In this document: one piece after another, positions 7,548-14,935 of the stretch
How positions within the stretch are numbered: the stretch's first letter is position 1
Layout: every line of letters starts with the position of its first letter
Assembly (NCBI GenBank): GCA_964353855.1
Contig: CAYGWX010000063.1
Coordinates: 1 to 15,058 of the forward strand
Source: CAYGWX01 sp964353855 [NCBI: uncultured bacterium]
GTDB lineage: Bacteria; Edwardsbacteria; CAYGWX01
DNA: 15,058 bases
Direction of reading: 5' to 3'
Notes under the pieces: model-generated
Seen by the model: the letters and a program-made list of their open reading frames with translations, nothing else
Database searches by the model: none
What the model was told of the DNA's origin: nothing
Program-made: the position numbers and the translations under genes

Positions 7548-8618
7548 ATGAAAAAGACCCTGTTGATTCTCGCCGCCACCCTCGCCATCGCGGCGCTGGC
7601 TCAGGCCGCACCGGTGATGGTCCTGTTCGAGGAATGGACAAATAACGGCTGACCCAGCTGCCCCGCAGCCAGCGGTGCGCTGGACTCGATTGCCAGGAAC
7701 CATGAGAATACCGTCTCCGTCATCCGTTACCACATGTGGTGGCCCGGATCCGATCCCTATTGGGTCGCCGATTCCTTCGAGCTTCGCCCTCGTCGCAACT
7801 ACTACCCTCCCTGGTATAGCGGGGGGTATGCGGTTCCCTGGGCCCACCTCAACGGCAAGAGCCGAAGCTACGATCCCGCTCCCTGGGATGATAGCGTGAG
7901 GGTCGAAGAGGGGAGGCAAAGCCCTCTCACCATGACCCTCTCCGGCTGGTACAACCGCACGTCCCGTCAGGGGCGAATCAACGTACGCATCGTGAACACA
8001 ACCTCCCAGGCCCTCAGCAAGACCTACATCCGGTACGCCCTGACCGAGGAAACGGCTTCCTACCGGCAAATCCTGAGGAAGTTCTACTCCAACGGCCCGG
8101 ATACCCTGAGGATGCAGGCGGGAGATACCGTTACGATCGGGGCGAACGCCACCGTGGATCGGGGGGTGAATTACTGGGTCAGGCCCTCCTGGAACGCCGA
8201 CAGCTGTCGGATGGTGGTGTTCGTACAGAAAGACACGGTCGTGAATACCTACGACAAACCGGCTTTCCAGAGTTCCAAGGTTTGGATGCGAAATCTCCCG
8301 CAGACTGGCGTGGAGACGGCCCCCATCGAACGGCCGATGGACTTTGTCTCCTTGAGCGCCGCGGAACCTACCCCGTTCAAGGATCAGACCCGCATCAGCT
8401 TCAGCCTGCCCTTGGAAGGGTCGGTTAGCCTGGGGGTTTACAACCTCCTTGGAGCCCGGGTACGGACCCTGGTCTCCGGAACAAAGCCTGCAGGCAGCCA
8501 TTCGGCCACCTGGGACGGCCGCGACGAGAAGGGATTACTGGTTCCGGGCGGAGTCTATTTCTTTGAGCTCAAAACGCCGTACAAGAGCATGACCACCCGC
8601 ACCGTGGTCGTCCGTTAA
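7548..8618 (+). CDS. Omp28-like exported selenoprotein 4 (UGA = Sec35)
   Basis: A predicted 356-aa exported thioredoxin-fold selenoprotein. ATG at 7548 follows AAAGGAGG (7533-7540). The signal peptide is residues 1-20 (AQA-AP). VMVLFEEWTNNG-U-PSCPAASGALDSI holds the redox site: TGA at 7650-7652 is codon 35, with C38 as resolving Cys. RYHMWWPGSDPYWVADS and the probable cis-Pro loop YAVPWAHLNG follow. SGWYNRTSRQGRINV and ADSCRMVVFVQ are family core motifs. Residues about 272-356 form a FlgD-Ig domain of the WDGRDEKGLLVPGGVYFF type, ending RTVVVR. The 184-base stretch before the start (7364-7547) shows no convincing gene, so the message has a long leader or spacer behind the MshEN-like gene. Confidence 0.9.
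7655..7682 (+). promoter_or_regulatory. Candidate bacterial SECIS hairpin 5
   Basis: After the UGA at 7650-7652, CAGC (7655-7658) pairs with GCTG (7679-7682) and CCGC (7663-7666) with GCGG (7672-7675). The apical loop is AGCCA with G at position two. The loop begins about 14 bases after UGA, slightly nearer than usual. Confidence 0.65.
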
Positions 8619-8673
8619 CCCAGGCTTACTGGAACCGGGCAAAAATAACCATCAAAAGGAAGGAGCAAGTAAA

Positions 8674-10731
8674 GTGAGAGCGTTTGTTCTGTCGTTGCTC
8701 GTGCTGGCCTTCGCCGGCTCGGCGTTCGCTTCCCCGCGCATGGCAGTCATCGAAGAATACACCAACACCAGCTGAGGATACTGCCCCGCAGCCAGCCGTG
8801 CGCTGGATCAAGTTTTCAATAACCACACCCTGGACTTAGCCGTCATCCGCTACCATGTGTGGTGGCCCGGAAACAACGACCCGTTTTACCAGGCCAACAT
8901 CTCGGAGAACACCGCCCGGACGAATTTCTACGGCATCACCGGGGTCCCGGACGGACGGACGGACGGGCAGAGCATCGGGATGGGAGAGGGCGCCGTGTCC
9001 CAGCGGCTCGCACTCTCCAGCCCACTGACCATCTCGCTTTCCGGGACCTACAATCCCGGGAACCGTCAGGGGAGGGTCGCCGCACACATCGTGAACACGA
9101 GCACGGGCACGGTTTCTGGAAACCTGCACTTCGTGGTCACCGAGAACGGAGTCCCCTACACCGCCCCCAATGGGGAGCGAATCTTCAACAACGTGATGCG
9201 GGACATGCTCCCGGACGCCAACGGGCAGAGCATCTCCATTCCGGCAGGCGGGACCCTGGACACCGCCCGGGCCTACACCCTGGGCTCGGGGTGGGCAGCG
9301 GACAGCTGCTGCATCGTGGTCTTTGTTCAGGGATCGGGTAACGAAATCTACCAGGCGGGGAAGCAGTACATCCCTCCGGACAGGTCTTTCCTGGCCTTTC
9401 GGGCGGATTCCGCCCGCGACTCCATCGGCAACCTGAACGGGCGCCTCCAGCCCGGGGAGACCGGCAATTACTTCGTCTCCCTCGTCAACATGAACCCCGC
9501 GACCGCGACCGGGGTCACGGCCACGATCGCCAGCACGGACACGTTTATCACGATCCTCACCGGCAGCGCCAGCTACCCGGATATTCCGGGGAATACCGCA
9601 TCCCGGTATAACTCGACCCCGTTCGTGATCCGCGTGAAGCCCTCCTGCCCTTACGGCCGCTGGGTCCCGGTCACCCTGACCATCACAGCGACCACGGATT
9701 ACACCGTAACCCGGACCTTCCGGCTGGGGGTTGGCCATCCCAGCGATTACATCGGCAGGGACACCTACGGGTATTACGCCTACGAGAACCTGGACACCCG
9801 GTTCACGCAGTCCCCGCCCTACAGCTGGGTGGAGATCAATCCCAACCGGGGTGGTTCGGGAACCCTCTTAACCCTGGGCGATGACCAAACCGTGGCCCAG
9901 ACCCTGCCGTTCTCCATGAAGCACTACGGCACGACTTCCACCACCCTCTCGGTCTGCTCCAACGGCTGGCTGGCTGTCGGGTCCACGAGCCTGACCGTGA
10001 ACCAGAACGCGGAGCTGCCGACTACCACCGGGGCGCCGGGCATGATCGCAGCCTATTGGTGCGACCTGGATCCGGCCGCCGCAACCGGAGGGGGCAGGGT
10101 GGCGTACTACAACGACGCCACCAACCACCGTTACATCGTGGAGTTCGATTCCGTGCAGATCTACTCCGGCAACCACACTGGTCGGCCCCAGACCTTCCAG
10201 TACATCATCCGCGACCCGGCCTACTATCCCACGCCGACCGGGGACGGGGAGATCATCCTCCAGTACCGCGTGCTGAACGGCGCGGTCAGCGGAACCATCG
10301 GCATTCAGAACGCTGCCATGAGCGTGGGGACGAACTACTTCTTCCCGTTCGTCAACCCCGCGACCTACGGTCCGGCCAACGGGCGGGCGATCAAGTTCTC
10401 GACCGGCATCCCGTCGGGCGTAGAGGCGTCTCCGGAAGCATTGCTGTCCAAAACCCCGTTCGCCCTGTACGGCTCATGGCCGAATCCCTTCCGGGGCGGG
10501 ACGACCATCACCTTCTCCCTGCCGCGCGAGGGCCGGGCCCGCCTGGCGGTCTACAACGTGGCCGGGCAGCTCGTGCGCACCCTGACCGACGGCGTGCTTC
10601 CGGCCGGGAGTCAGAGCGTCTCCTGGGACGGCAGGAATCAAGCCGGCCGATCGGTTCCCGGCGGGGTTTATTTCTACCGCCTGAGCACCGGGGACCGGAC
10701 CCTGACGCACAAGGCCGTTCTGGTCCGTTAA
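8674..10731 (+). CDS. Omp28-like exported multidomain selenoprotein 5 (UGA = Sec34)
   Basis: The largest selenoprotein, about 685 aa. Translation starts at GTG 8674 after AAGGAAGGAGC (8656-8666); no ATG lies before the UGA except codon 24, after the signal peptide. Residues 1-21 are a signal peptide (AFA-SP). MAVIEEYTNTS-U-GYCPAASRALDQV carries the redox site: TGA at 8773-8775 is codon 34 and C37 the partner. The Omp28-like module runs to about residue 230 (DSCCIVVFVQ). Residues about 235-350 are a NEW3/CARDB-like beta-sandwich (NLNGRLQPGETGNYFVSL, VKPSCPYGRWVPVTLTI). About 355-580 is a second beta domain (DDQTVAQTLPF, SVCSNGWLAVGS, YYPTPTGDGEIILQY) common in secreted FCB-type surface proteins. 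About 595-685 is a FlgD-Ig domain (WDGRNQAGRSVPGGVYFYRL). Only 55 bases separate it from the previous gene; a terminator follows. Confidence 0.88.
8787..8802 (+). promoter_or_regulatory. Candidate bacterial SECIS hairpin 6
   Basis: After the UGA at 8773-8775, CGCA (8787-8790) pairs with TGCG (8799-8802) around loop GCCAGCCG, whose first base is G. The loop begins 15 bases after UGA. The stem is short but keeps the AGCCGTG core seen in the other Omp28-like genes. Confidence 0.55.
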
Positions 10732-10743
10732 CCTTTTAAAGTG

Positions 10744-10781
10744 AAGGGCGGGGGTTTTTTACCTTAAAATCCCCGCCCTTT
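10744..10781 (+). terminator. Hairpin terminator of operon 2
   Basis: AAGGGCGGGG (10744-10753) pairs perfectly with CCCCGCCCTT (10771-10780) just after the stop of the last selenoprotein gene. The 3' T-run is short (TTT), but a T6 run lies in the loop. Position and stem strength favour a terminator. Confidence 0.7.
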
Positions 10782-10883
10782 GTCAGTCCGGGGAGGGGAC
10801 GTCTTGATTTTTCCATTCCATTCCTGATAGAGTATATGTCTGGACTCATTCCCCCTCACATCTTTTTTCTAAAGGAGAACCCC

Positions 10884-11591
10884 ATGCGCCTGGCGACGAT
10901 TCTCTCGCTTCTCTCCCTGGTCCTGGCCTTTTCCGCCATCCCGGCTCAGGCCCAGTACGGAGTGGAGTTCACGGCAACAGACACCTTCAAGATCGTCCGG
11001 CAGGATTCCACGGCCATCTTTCACGTGAACATCCGGAACAGCGGCTCGGTCCAGGATACCTTCCGGATCAGCTTTCCCAGGCGGAACATGCCGGCCAACT
11101 GGATCCCGCTCTTCTGCGACTCCACCGTCTGCTACGATCCTCCGTTCAACATCCTCCTGAATGCAGGAGAGAGTTTTCCAGATGATCCCCACGTCTCCAT
11201 CATCGCCTGGCAGGACCCAGGCACGGGCTGGGTGGAGTGCCAGGTACGCTCCCTGGGGGACACGACCCTGCACCGCGAGATCCGCTTCTGGTGCCGGAAC
11301 GATGTCGGGGTGGAAAACCAGGAAGGGTCCAAGGGTCCAAGGGTCCAAGGGGTCCAGGTGACACCGAACCCCTTCCGGGAGAAGTGTGAGATACGCCTTC
11401 CATCCGGTGTAACCGTCGGGATATACGACGGGCTGGGCCGACGCATCCGGGAGCTCCGGGCCGGAGGGGCTCCGGTGCTCGTCTGGGACGGGAGAGATGC
11501 CCGGGGGATGAGGGTTCCTCCCGGGATTTACTTCTTCCTCGCGGACTCCGGGACGTTGAGGCAGGGCGGAAAGATCCTGCGGGTACGCTAA
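10884..11591 (+). CDS. Exported protein with FlgD-Ig-like C-terminal domain
   Basis: A 235-aa exported protein of unknown function. I choose ATG 10884 because AAAGGAGA (10871-10878) precedes it and a clean signal peptide follows (MRLATILSLLSLVL... to AQA-QY, residues 1-22). An in-frame ATG at 10836 would add 16 residues ahead of the signal peptide. Residues about 25-145 look like an Ig-like beta sandwich (STAIFHVNIRNSGSVQDTFRI) with a conspicuous CDSTVC pair. Residues about 158-235 are a FlgD-Ig domain (VTPNPFREKCEI, VWDGRDARGMRVPPGIYFF). The linker between them is encoded by an 8-bp tandem repeat at 11323-11355. It heads the operon with the Cys-type TlpA and Omp28-like genes and ends 16 bases before the next start. 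Confidence 0.8.
   Translation: MRLATILSLLSLVLAFSAIPAQAQYGVEFTATDTFKIVRQDSTAIFHVNIRNSGSVQDTFRISFPRRNMPANWIPLFCDSTVCYDPPFNILLNAGESFPDDPHVSIIAWQDPGTGWVECQVRSLGDTTLHREIRFWCRNDVGVENQEGSKGPRVQGVQVTPNPFREKCEIRLPSGVTVGIYDGLGRRIRELRAGGAPVLVWDGRDARGMRVPPGIYFFLADSGTLRQGGKILRVR
11323..11355 (+). repeat. 8-bp tandem repeat inside a coding region
   Basis: AAGGGTCC is repeated exactly three times (11323-11330, 11331-11338, 11339-11346), followed by an imperfect fourth copy with one extra G (11347-11355). The total of 33 bases keeps the reading frame and encodes the interdomain linker. Because 8 is not a multiple of 3, gain or loss of one unit would shift the frame. Confidence 0.85.
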
Positions 11592-11607
11592 CCGAACTTT
11601 AAGAGAT

Positions 11608-12132
11608 ATGATGAACCGAATGTTCAAATCCCATCTCCTGGCCCTGGGGCTGCTTTTGACCATGACCACGGGGGCCGCGGCCGGGGAGAAGCTCTCCCAG
11701 GCCCCGAATTTCACCCTGCCGGACCTGAACGGCAAGAAAGTGGAGCTCAAAAGCCTGCTCGGCAAGGGCCCGGTGTTCATCCACTTCTGGGCGACCTGGT
11801 GCAAGCCCTGCCTGGAGGAGCTACCCTACCTGGACAAGATGGGCCTGGCTTACAAAGACAAGGGCCTGGCCATGGTCGCCATTTCGATCGATGACCCCAA
11901 GACCGTGAACAAGGTGAAGTCCCTCGTGAAGAGCCGGCGTTTCAAGTTCCTGGTCCTCCTGGACACGGCCCAGGAGGTCTCCAACCTCTACCACGTCCAG
12001 GACGTGATGCCCACCGACATCCTCCTGGACGCCAAGGGGATGATCCGCCACACCCACACCGGATACAAGCCCGGGGACGAAGTCACCCTGGAAAAGGAGA
12101 TCGCCAAACTCCTGGACGAAGCGAAACCATGA
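11608..12132 (+). CDS. TlpA-family thiol:disulfide oxidoreductase (Cys form)
   Basis: A 174-aa extracytoplasmic thioredoxin-like protein. An N-terminal signal sequence (residues 1-25, TGAAA-GE) precedes the TlpA opening APNFTLPDLNGKKVEL, the active site HFWATWCKPCLEELP (C65 and C68) and the cis-Pro loop DVMPTDILLD (P135). It is a standard length for the family and lacks the extra C-terminal domain of the selenoprotein at 2795-3574, against which it is an internal control: Cys sits exactly where that protein has UGA. ATG at 11608 and 11611 are both possible; AAGAGA at 11601-11606 fits 11611 better. Its stop overlaps the next start (ATGA, 12129-12132), so the two are translationally coupled. 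It probably supplies or removes electrons for its lipoprotein partner (inference). Confidence 0.9.
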   Translation: MMNRMFKSHLLALGLLLTMTTGAAAGEKLSQAPNFTLPDLNGKKVELKSLLGKGPVFIHFWATWCKPCLEELPYLDKMGLAYKDKGLAMVAISIDDPKTVNKVKSLVKSRRFKFLVLLDTAQEVSNLYHVQDVMPTDILLDAKGMIRHTHTGYKPGDEVTLEKEIAKLLDEAKP

Positions 12133-12896
12133 GGAAGGTCCTGCTCGCCCTCGCGCTCGCCCTATCCCTGGCCGCCTGCGGGAAGAAGCTGCCCATCACG
12201 CCGCCGCCCCCGCCTCCCCCGCCGGGCCAGAGCGACACCACCCGGGTCGTGCTGGCCGAGATCTTCAGCGCCCGGCTGTGTTCCAACTGCCCGCGGGCGG
12301 ATTCCGCGCTCCAGGCCCTGGCCGAGGCCAATGGCCCGCAAAAGCTGGTCACCCTGGAGTATCACCCCACGACCTTCAGCGGCCAACGGGACTCCCTGGG
12401 GACCGTGGAGACGGACGCCCGCAAGACGTTTTACAACGTCACGACGTTTCCGGCCTGCTTCTTCGACGGCCTGCACAAGACCCTGGGCGCGCCGATCAAT
12501 GTCTACGAGGTCTACCGCGACTCATTCTCCGTGGAGTCCGCCAAGCGGAGCCCGGTCTCCCTGGGAGTCACGGCCTCCCCCTCGGGCCTGGCCACGGTCA
12601 CGATCAAGGCCCTGAGCGACCTCCCGACCCCCCTCGTCCTGCACACCGTGGTGGCTTCGGACAGCGTGTATTACCGCACTCAGTTCAAGGACTGGTGGCA
12701 GTTCGTCGTCCTGGACATGATCCCGGACGCGAGCGGGGACACCCTGCAGGTCGCGGTCGGGGACTCCCTGACCAGGGTCAAGGGCTTCACGATCCAGCCG
12801 AACTGGGTCCCGGGCCGGCTCTACGTCCTCGCCTTCCTGCAGAACCCCGCGAACCGGGAGATCCTTCAGTCCGCCCGGGTCAAGCTCATCCCCTGA
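12129..12896 (+). CDS. Omp28-like lipoprotein (Cys form)
   Basis: A 255-aa predicted lipoprotein. The signal sequence ends in the lipobox LAAC, with C17 as the lipidated residue, followed by a Pro-rich linker with eight consecutive prolines (25-32). VVLAEIFSARLCSNCP contains CxxC (C51, C54) at the position of UxxC in the five selenoproteins. The cis-Pro loop TTFPACFFDG (P108) matches their xVPxxxxDG loops. FKDWWQFVVLDMIPD and LYVLAFLQNPANREILQS match the family's later strands. It lacks a FlgD-Ig tail; lipid anchoring takes its place. It is coupled to the TlpA gene upstream and followed by a barrel gene, so the three may work together at the outer membrane. The TGA stop here is genuine and shows normal use of UGA. 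Confidence 0.85.
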   Translation: MRKVLLALALALSLAACGKKLPITPPPPPPPPGQSDTTRVVLAEIFSARLCSNCPRADSALQALAEANGPQKLVTLEYHPTTFSGQRDSLGTVETDARKTFYNVTTFPACFFDGLHKTLGAPINVYEVYRDSFSVESAKRSPVSLGVTASPSGLATVTIKALSDLPTPLVLHTVVASDSVYYRTQFKDWWQFVVLDMIPDASGDTLQVAVGDSLTRVKGFTIQPNWVPGRLYVLAFLQNPANREILQSARVKLIP

Positions 12897-12904
12897 TGAA
12901 CATG

Positions 12905-12950
12905 ACCTTCTGCATTCCAAAATCTAAAACCCAAAATCCAAAATGCGAAT
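12905..12950. repeat. AAAATCC-type A-rich intergenic repeat
   Basis: The short gap before the barrel gene holds degenerate tandem units (ATTCCAAAATC, TAAAACCC, AAAATCC, AAAATGCG). A related sequence in the opposite orientation lies at 14684-14708 (ATTTTGGAATTTGGAATGCGG). Such units recur between genes in various bacterial genomes. The repeat reaches the start codon at 12943 and leaves no room for a usual ribosome binding site. Confidence 0.5.
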
Positions 12951-14400
12951 GAGATCGTTGAAGGCCCTTGGGATAGGTGCTTGCTTGTTGCTCGGCGTGG
13001 CCGGGGCCCGGGCCCAAGAGGGCGTCTCGGCCTCGGCCCTGAACCGGGGGGAGTTCACCCAGGAGGAGACCTCCCGCCGGCAGAGCTTCCGGGATCGCTT
13101 CGACGTGGACCTGCGCTACCGGGAGTTCCTCTTCGGCATGCGCTACGAGCTGGACGAGGAGATCCGCGTGGACACCCTCCTCGGCGAGGGCCTCACCAAG
13201 CGCTATTTCGAGTACCGCCGGGACTGGTTCTCCGGCCGCGCCGGGAACTACTACACCACCTTCGGCCGGGGCCTCACCTTCCGCACCCTGCTGGACGACA
13301 ACGTCCACATGGACCAGGACATGGACGGGCTCAAGGTCGCGCTGAACCACCGGCTCGGCGAACTCCAGGCGATCGCCGGCCGGCCTCATTCCGAGGTGAA
13401 CCACCGGCGCGACGACCTGGCCAGCGGGGGGGCGCTTCTCGCCCAGCCCACGGCGAACCTCTCCCTCGGCGGGACCTATCTCCGCCGGGAGGCGGCCAAC
13501 GCCCACGAGGACCCTTCCTGGGGCCTGCCCGTGGAGGAGCTGGGCAGCGGCCTGGGCCGCATCACCTGGCGGGACTTCGACCTCTACGGTGAGTACGCCC
13601 AGCGCTGGACCTGGGGGCGGTACGACCCGCTCTACGGCTGGATCGGAATGGAGGACCTCCGGGGCCAGGCCTCCTACGGGTCGTTCACCTTCTCCCCCGA
13701 GGGCTGGGGCCTGGCCGTGGACTACAAGGATTACCGCAAGTTCGACTTCCAGTACAACGGCCCGCCCTGGGTGAACCGCTTGAACCGCACCCTGAACAAC
13801 GCCCTGGATGAGCGGGGCTGGCAGGGGGAGCTGACCTGGGGCCCGACCCCGAGCACGAACCTCATCGCCAACTTTTCGGACGGCTGGTCCCGCGATTACG
13901 TCCAGCGCATGCAGCACGGCTACGGGGAGTTGAAGTACCAGCGTTTGGGCAAAGGCACGCTCATCCTCTGGGGCGAAGGCAAGGTCCTGCGCCTGGTCGA
14001 GCCGTCCATCGCCATGAAGAAGGAGGGCGCCGGCCACGCCGACTTTTCCTATTACCTGACCCGGATCCAGACCCTCTCGGCCGGGGCCGAGGTCCGGCAG
14101 GTGAGGAGCCGGTATATCATCGGCCTGGATGAGAAGTATTGGGACGCCCAGGGGATCCTGACCTATGGTTACGCCCCTTACTTTGGAGTCTCGGCGATCG
14201 TTCGGGGGACCTCCATCCGGGTGACAGAGTACAACAATGAGAAGCTCTGGCCGATCGGCGAGGTGGTCCTGACCCTGGGAGCGCACCAGCTCAAGGTCCG
14301 CTACGGCAAGGAGCGCGGCGGGATCGATTGCAGTAGCGGCGTCTGCCGCTACGAGCCCCCGTTCTCCGGCCTAAAAGTAACCGCCGTGAGCCGGTTCTAA
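12943..14400 (+). CDS. Outer-membrane beta-barrel protein, DUF6029-like
   Basis: A 485-aa exported protein. A signal peptide (residues 1-24, ARA-QE) is followed by alternating aromatic/polar strands, for example DRFDVDLRYREFLFGMRYEL, RAGNYYTTFGRGLTFRTLL and GLAVDYKDYRKFDFQY. It ends in F (LKVTAVSRF), as expected for a barrel recognised by the BAM machinery. NRGEF at the mature N-terminus, KRYFEYRRDWFSGRAGNYY and the family's typical neighbours (TlpA and Omp28) fit DUF6029-type proteins; I make that assignment from memory and it is moderate. CSSGVCRYEPPF near the end has a possible disulfide. Starts at ATG 12943 or 12949; no ribosome binding site is visible because an A-rich repeat lies just upstream. 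Last gene of operon 3, followed by a terminator. Confidence 0.75.
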   Translation: MRMRSLKALGIGACLLLGVAGARAQEGVSASALNRGEFTQEETSRRQSFRDRFDVDLRYREFLFGMRYELDEEIRVDTLLGEGLTKRYFEYRRDWFSGRAGNYYTTFGRGLTFRTLLDDNVHMDQDMDGLKVALNHRLGELQAIAGRPHSEVNHRRDDLASGGALLAQPTANLSLGGTYLRREAANAHEDPSWGLPVEELGSGLGRITWRDFDLYGEYAQRWTWGRYDPLYGWIGMEDLRGQASYGSFTFSPEGWGLAVDYKDYRKFDFQYNGPPWVNRLNRTLNNALDERGWQGELTWGPTPSTNLIANFSDGWSRDYVQRMQHGYGELKYQRLGKGTLILWGEGKVLRLVEPSIAMKKEGAGHADFSYYLTRIQTLSAGAEVRQVRSRYIIGLDEKYWDAQGILTYGYAPYFGVSAIVRGTSIRVTEYNNEKLWPIGEVVLTLGAHQLKVRYGKERGGIDCSSGVCRYEPPFSGLKVTAVSRF

Positions 14401-14439
14401 CGACAGAGCAAAAGGCACCGGGAAAAACCCCGACCAAAG

Positions 14440-14467
14440 AAAAAGCCCCTTCTCCAGGGGGCTTTTT
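14440..14467 (+). terminator. Intrinsic terminator of operon 3
   Basis: AAAAAGCCCC (14440-14449) pairs perfectly with GGGGCTTTTT (14458-14467), with an 8-base loop and a T5 tract. It lies 40 bases after the barrel gene's stop. The A-tract on the left would also allow function on the minus strand. Confidence 0.88.
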
Positions 14468-14935
14468 CAATAATGATTTCCGAACAGGATCCGGCTCACG
14501 AAGGAAATATCATTTCACAACGAAAGGGGCCAAAAAGCCCCTTTTCGCGTAATTAGGGCCACCTTACAGGACTTACGAAGAACAAGCAAAAAGGGCAAAA
14601 GAAGGAGGGTGGGCCACCCCAACCCTCATTTTGGTGGCCCAGAGTACACCCAATGAACACCCACCAAACACCCACCCCCCTCTGATTTTGGAATTTGGAA
14701 TGCGGATTGCCGATCAAATGAATAAAATAAATCACCTTACTTTACAGACCCTTCTCCAATACTCCACCCTCACCAAAATTGGCAGATATACGGCCACAAA
14801 ATTAGAATTGTATGTAGAGTCAATCTTTGACCTTGTAATTCACATGCAAATTGTGTAAAATGAGGGCAATAAAAAGCGGAAAATGAACAGGCGAAACGCA
14901 ATTATAGGGATATCCAGACTAAGAGGAGGAAGGCG
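14468..14935. other. Intergenic region with hairpins and AT-rich promoter region
   Basis: No gene is supported here. It holds a hairpin at 14521-14547 (CGAAAGGGGC with GCCCCTTTTCG, one bulge), a hairpin at 14611-14640 (GGGCCACC with GGTGGCCC), a TTTTGGAATTTGGAATGCGG repeat at 14687-14706 and an AT-rich stretch from about 14710. A possible weak promoter, TTGTAA (14833-14838), 17 bases, TAAAAT (14856-14861), precedes the final gene. Base composition drops sharply from the GC-rich operons to the left. Confidence 0.55.
14611..14640. repeat. Inverted repeat GGGCCACC / GGTGGCCC
   Basis: Perfect 8-bp arms (14611-14618 and 14633-14640) enclose a 14-base loop. There is no T-run on either side. Its function is unknown. 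Confidence 0.6.

Noticed and set aside
7354-7551. 65-codon open frame overlapping the start of selenoprotein 4 by ATGA
   Set aside because: The overlap is suggestive of coupling, but the composition is basic and unstructured, no motif is visible and its start overlaps the end of the MshEN-like gene without a good ribosome binding site.
722-8775. A genome-wide alternative code reading UGA as Trp or Gly
   Set aside because: UGA ends the regulator, the MshEN-like gene, the Cys-type TlpA and the lipoprotein at sensible places, Trp is encoded by TGG throughout, and all in-frame UGAs fall at one redox site.
10804-10838. Promoter TTGATT with TATATG before operon 3
   Set aside because: The spacing is 23 bases; alternative -10 boxes at normal spacing match poorly.
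12886-14286. 466-codon minus-strand open frame
   Set aside because: It is the complement of the barrel gene, with low-complexity composition typical of an antisense frame in GC-rich DNA and no ribosome binding site.
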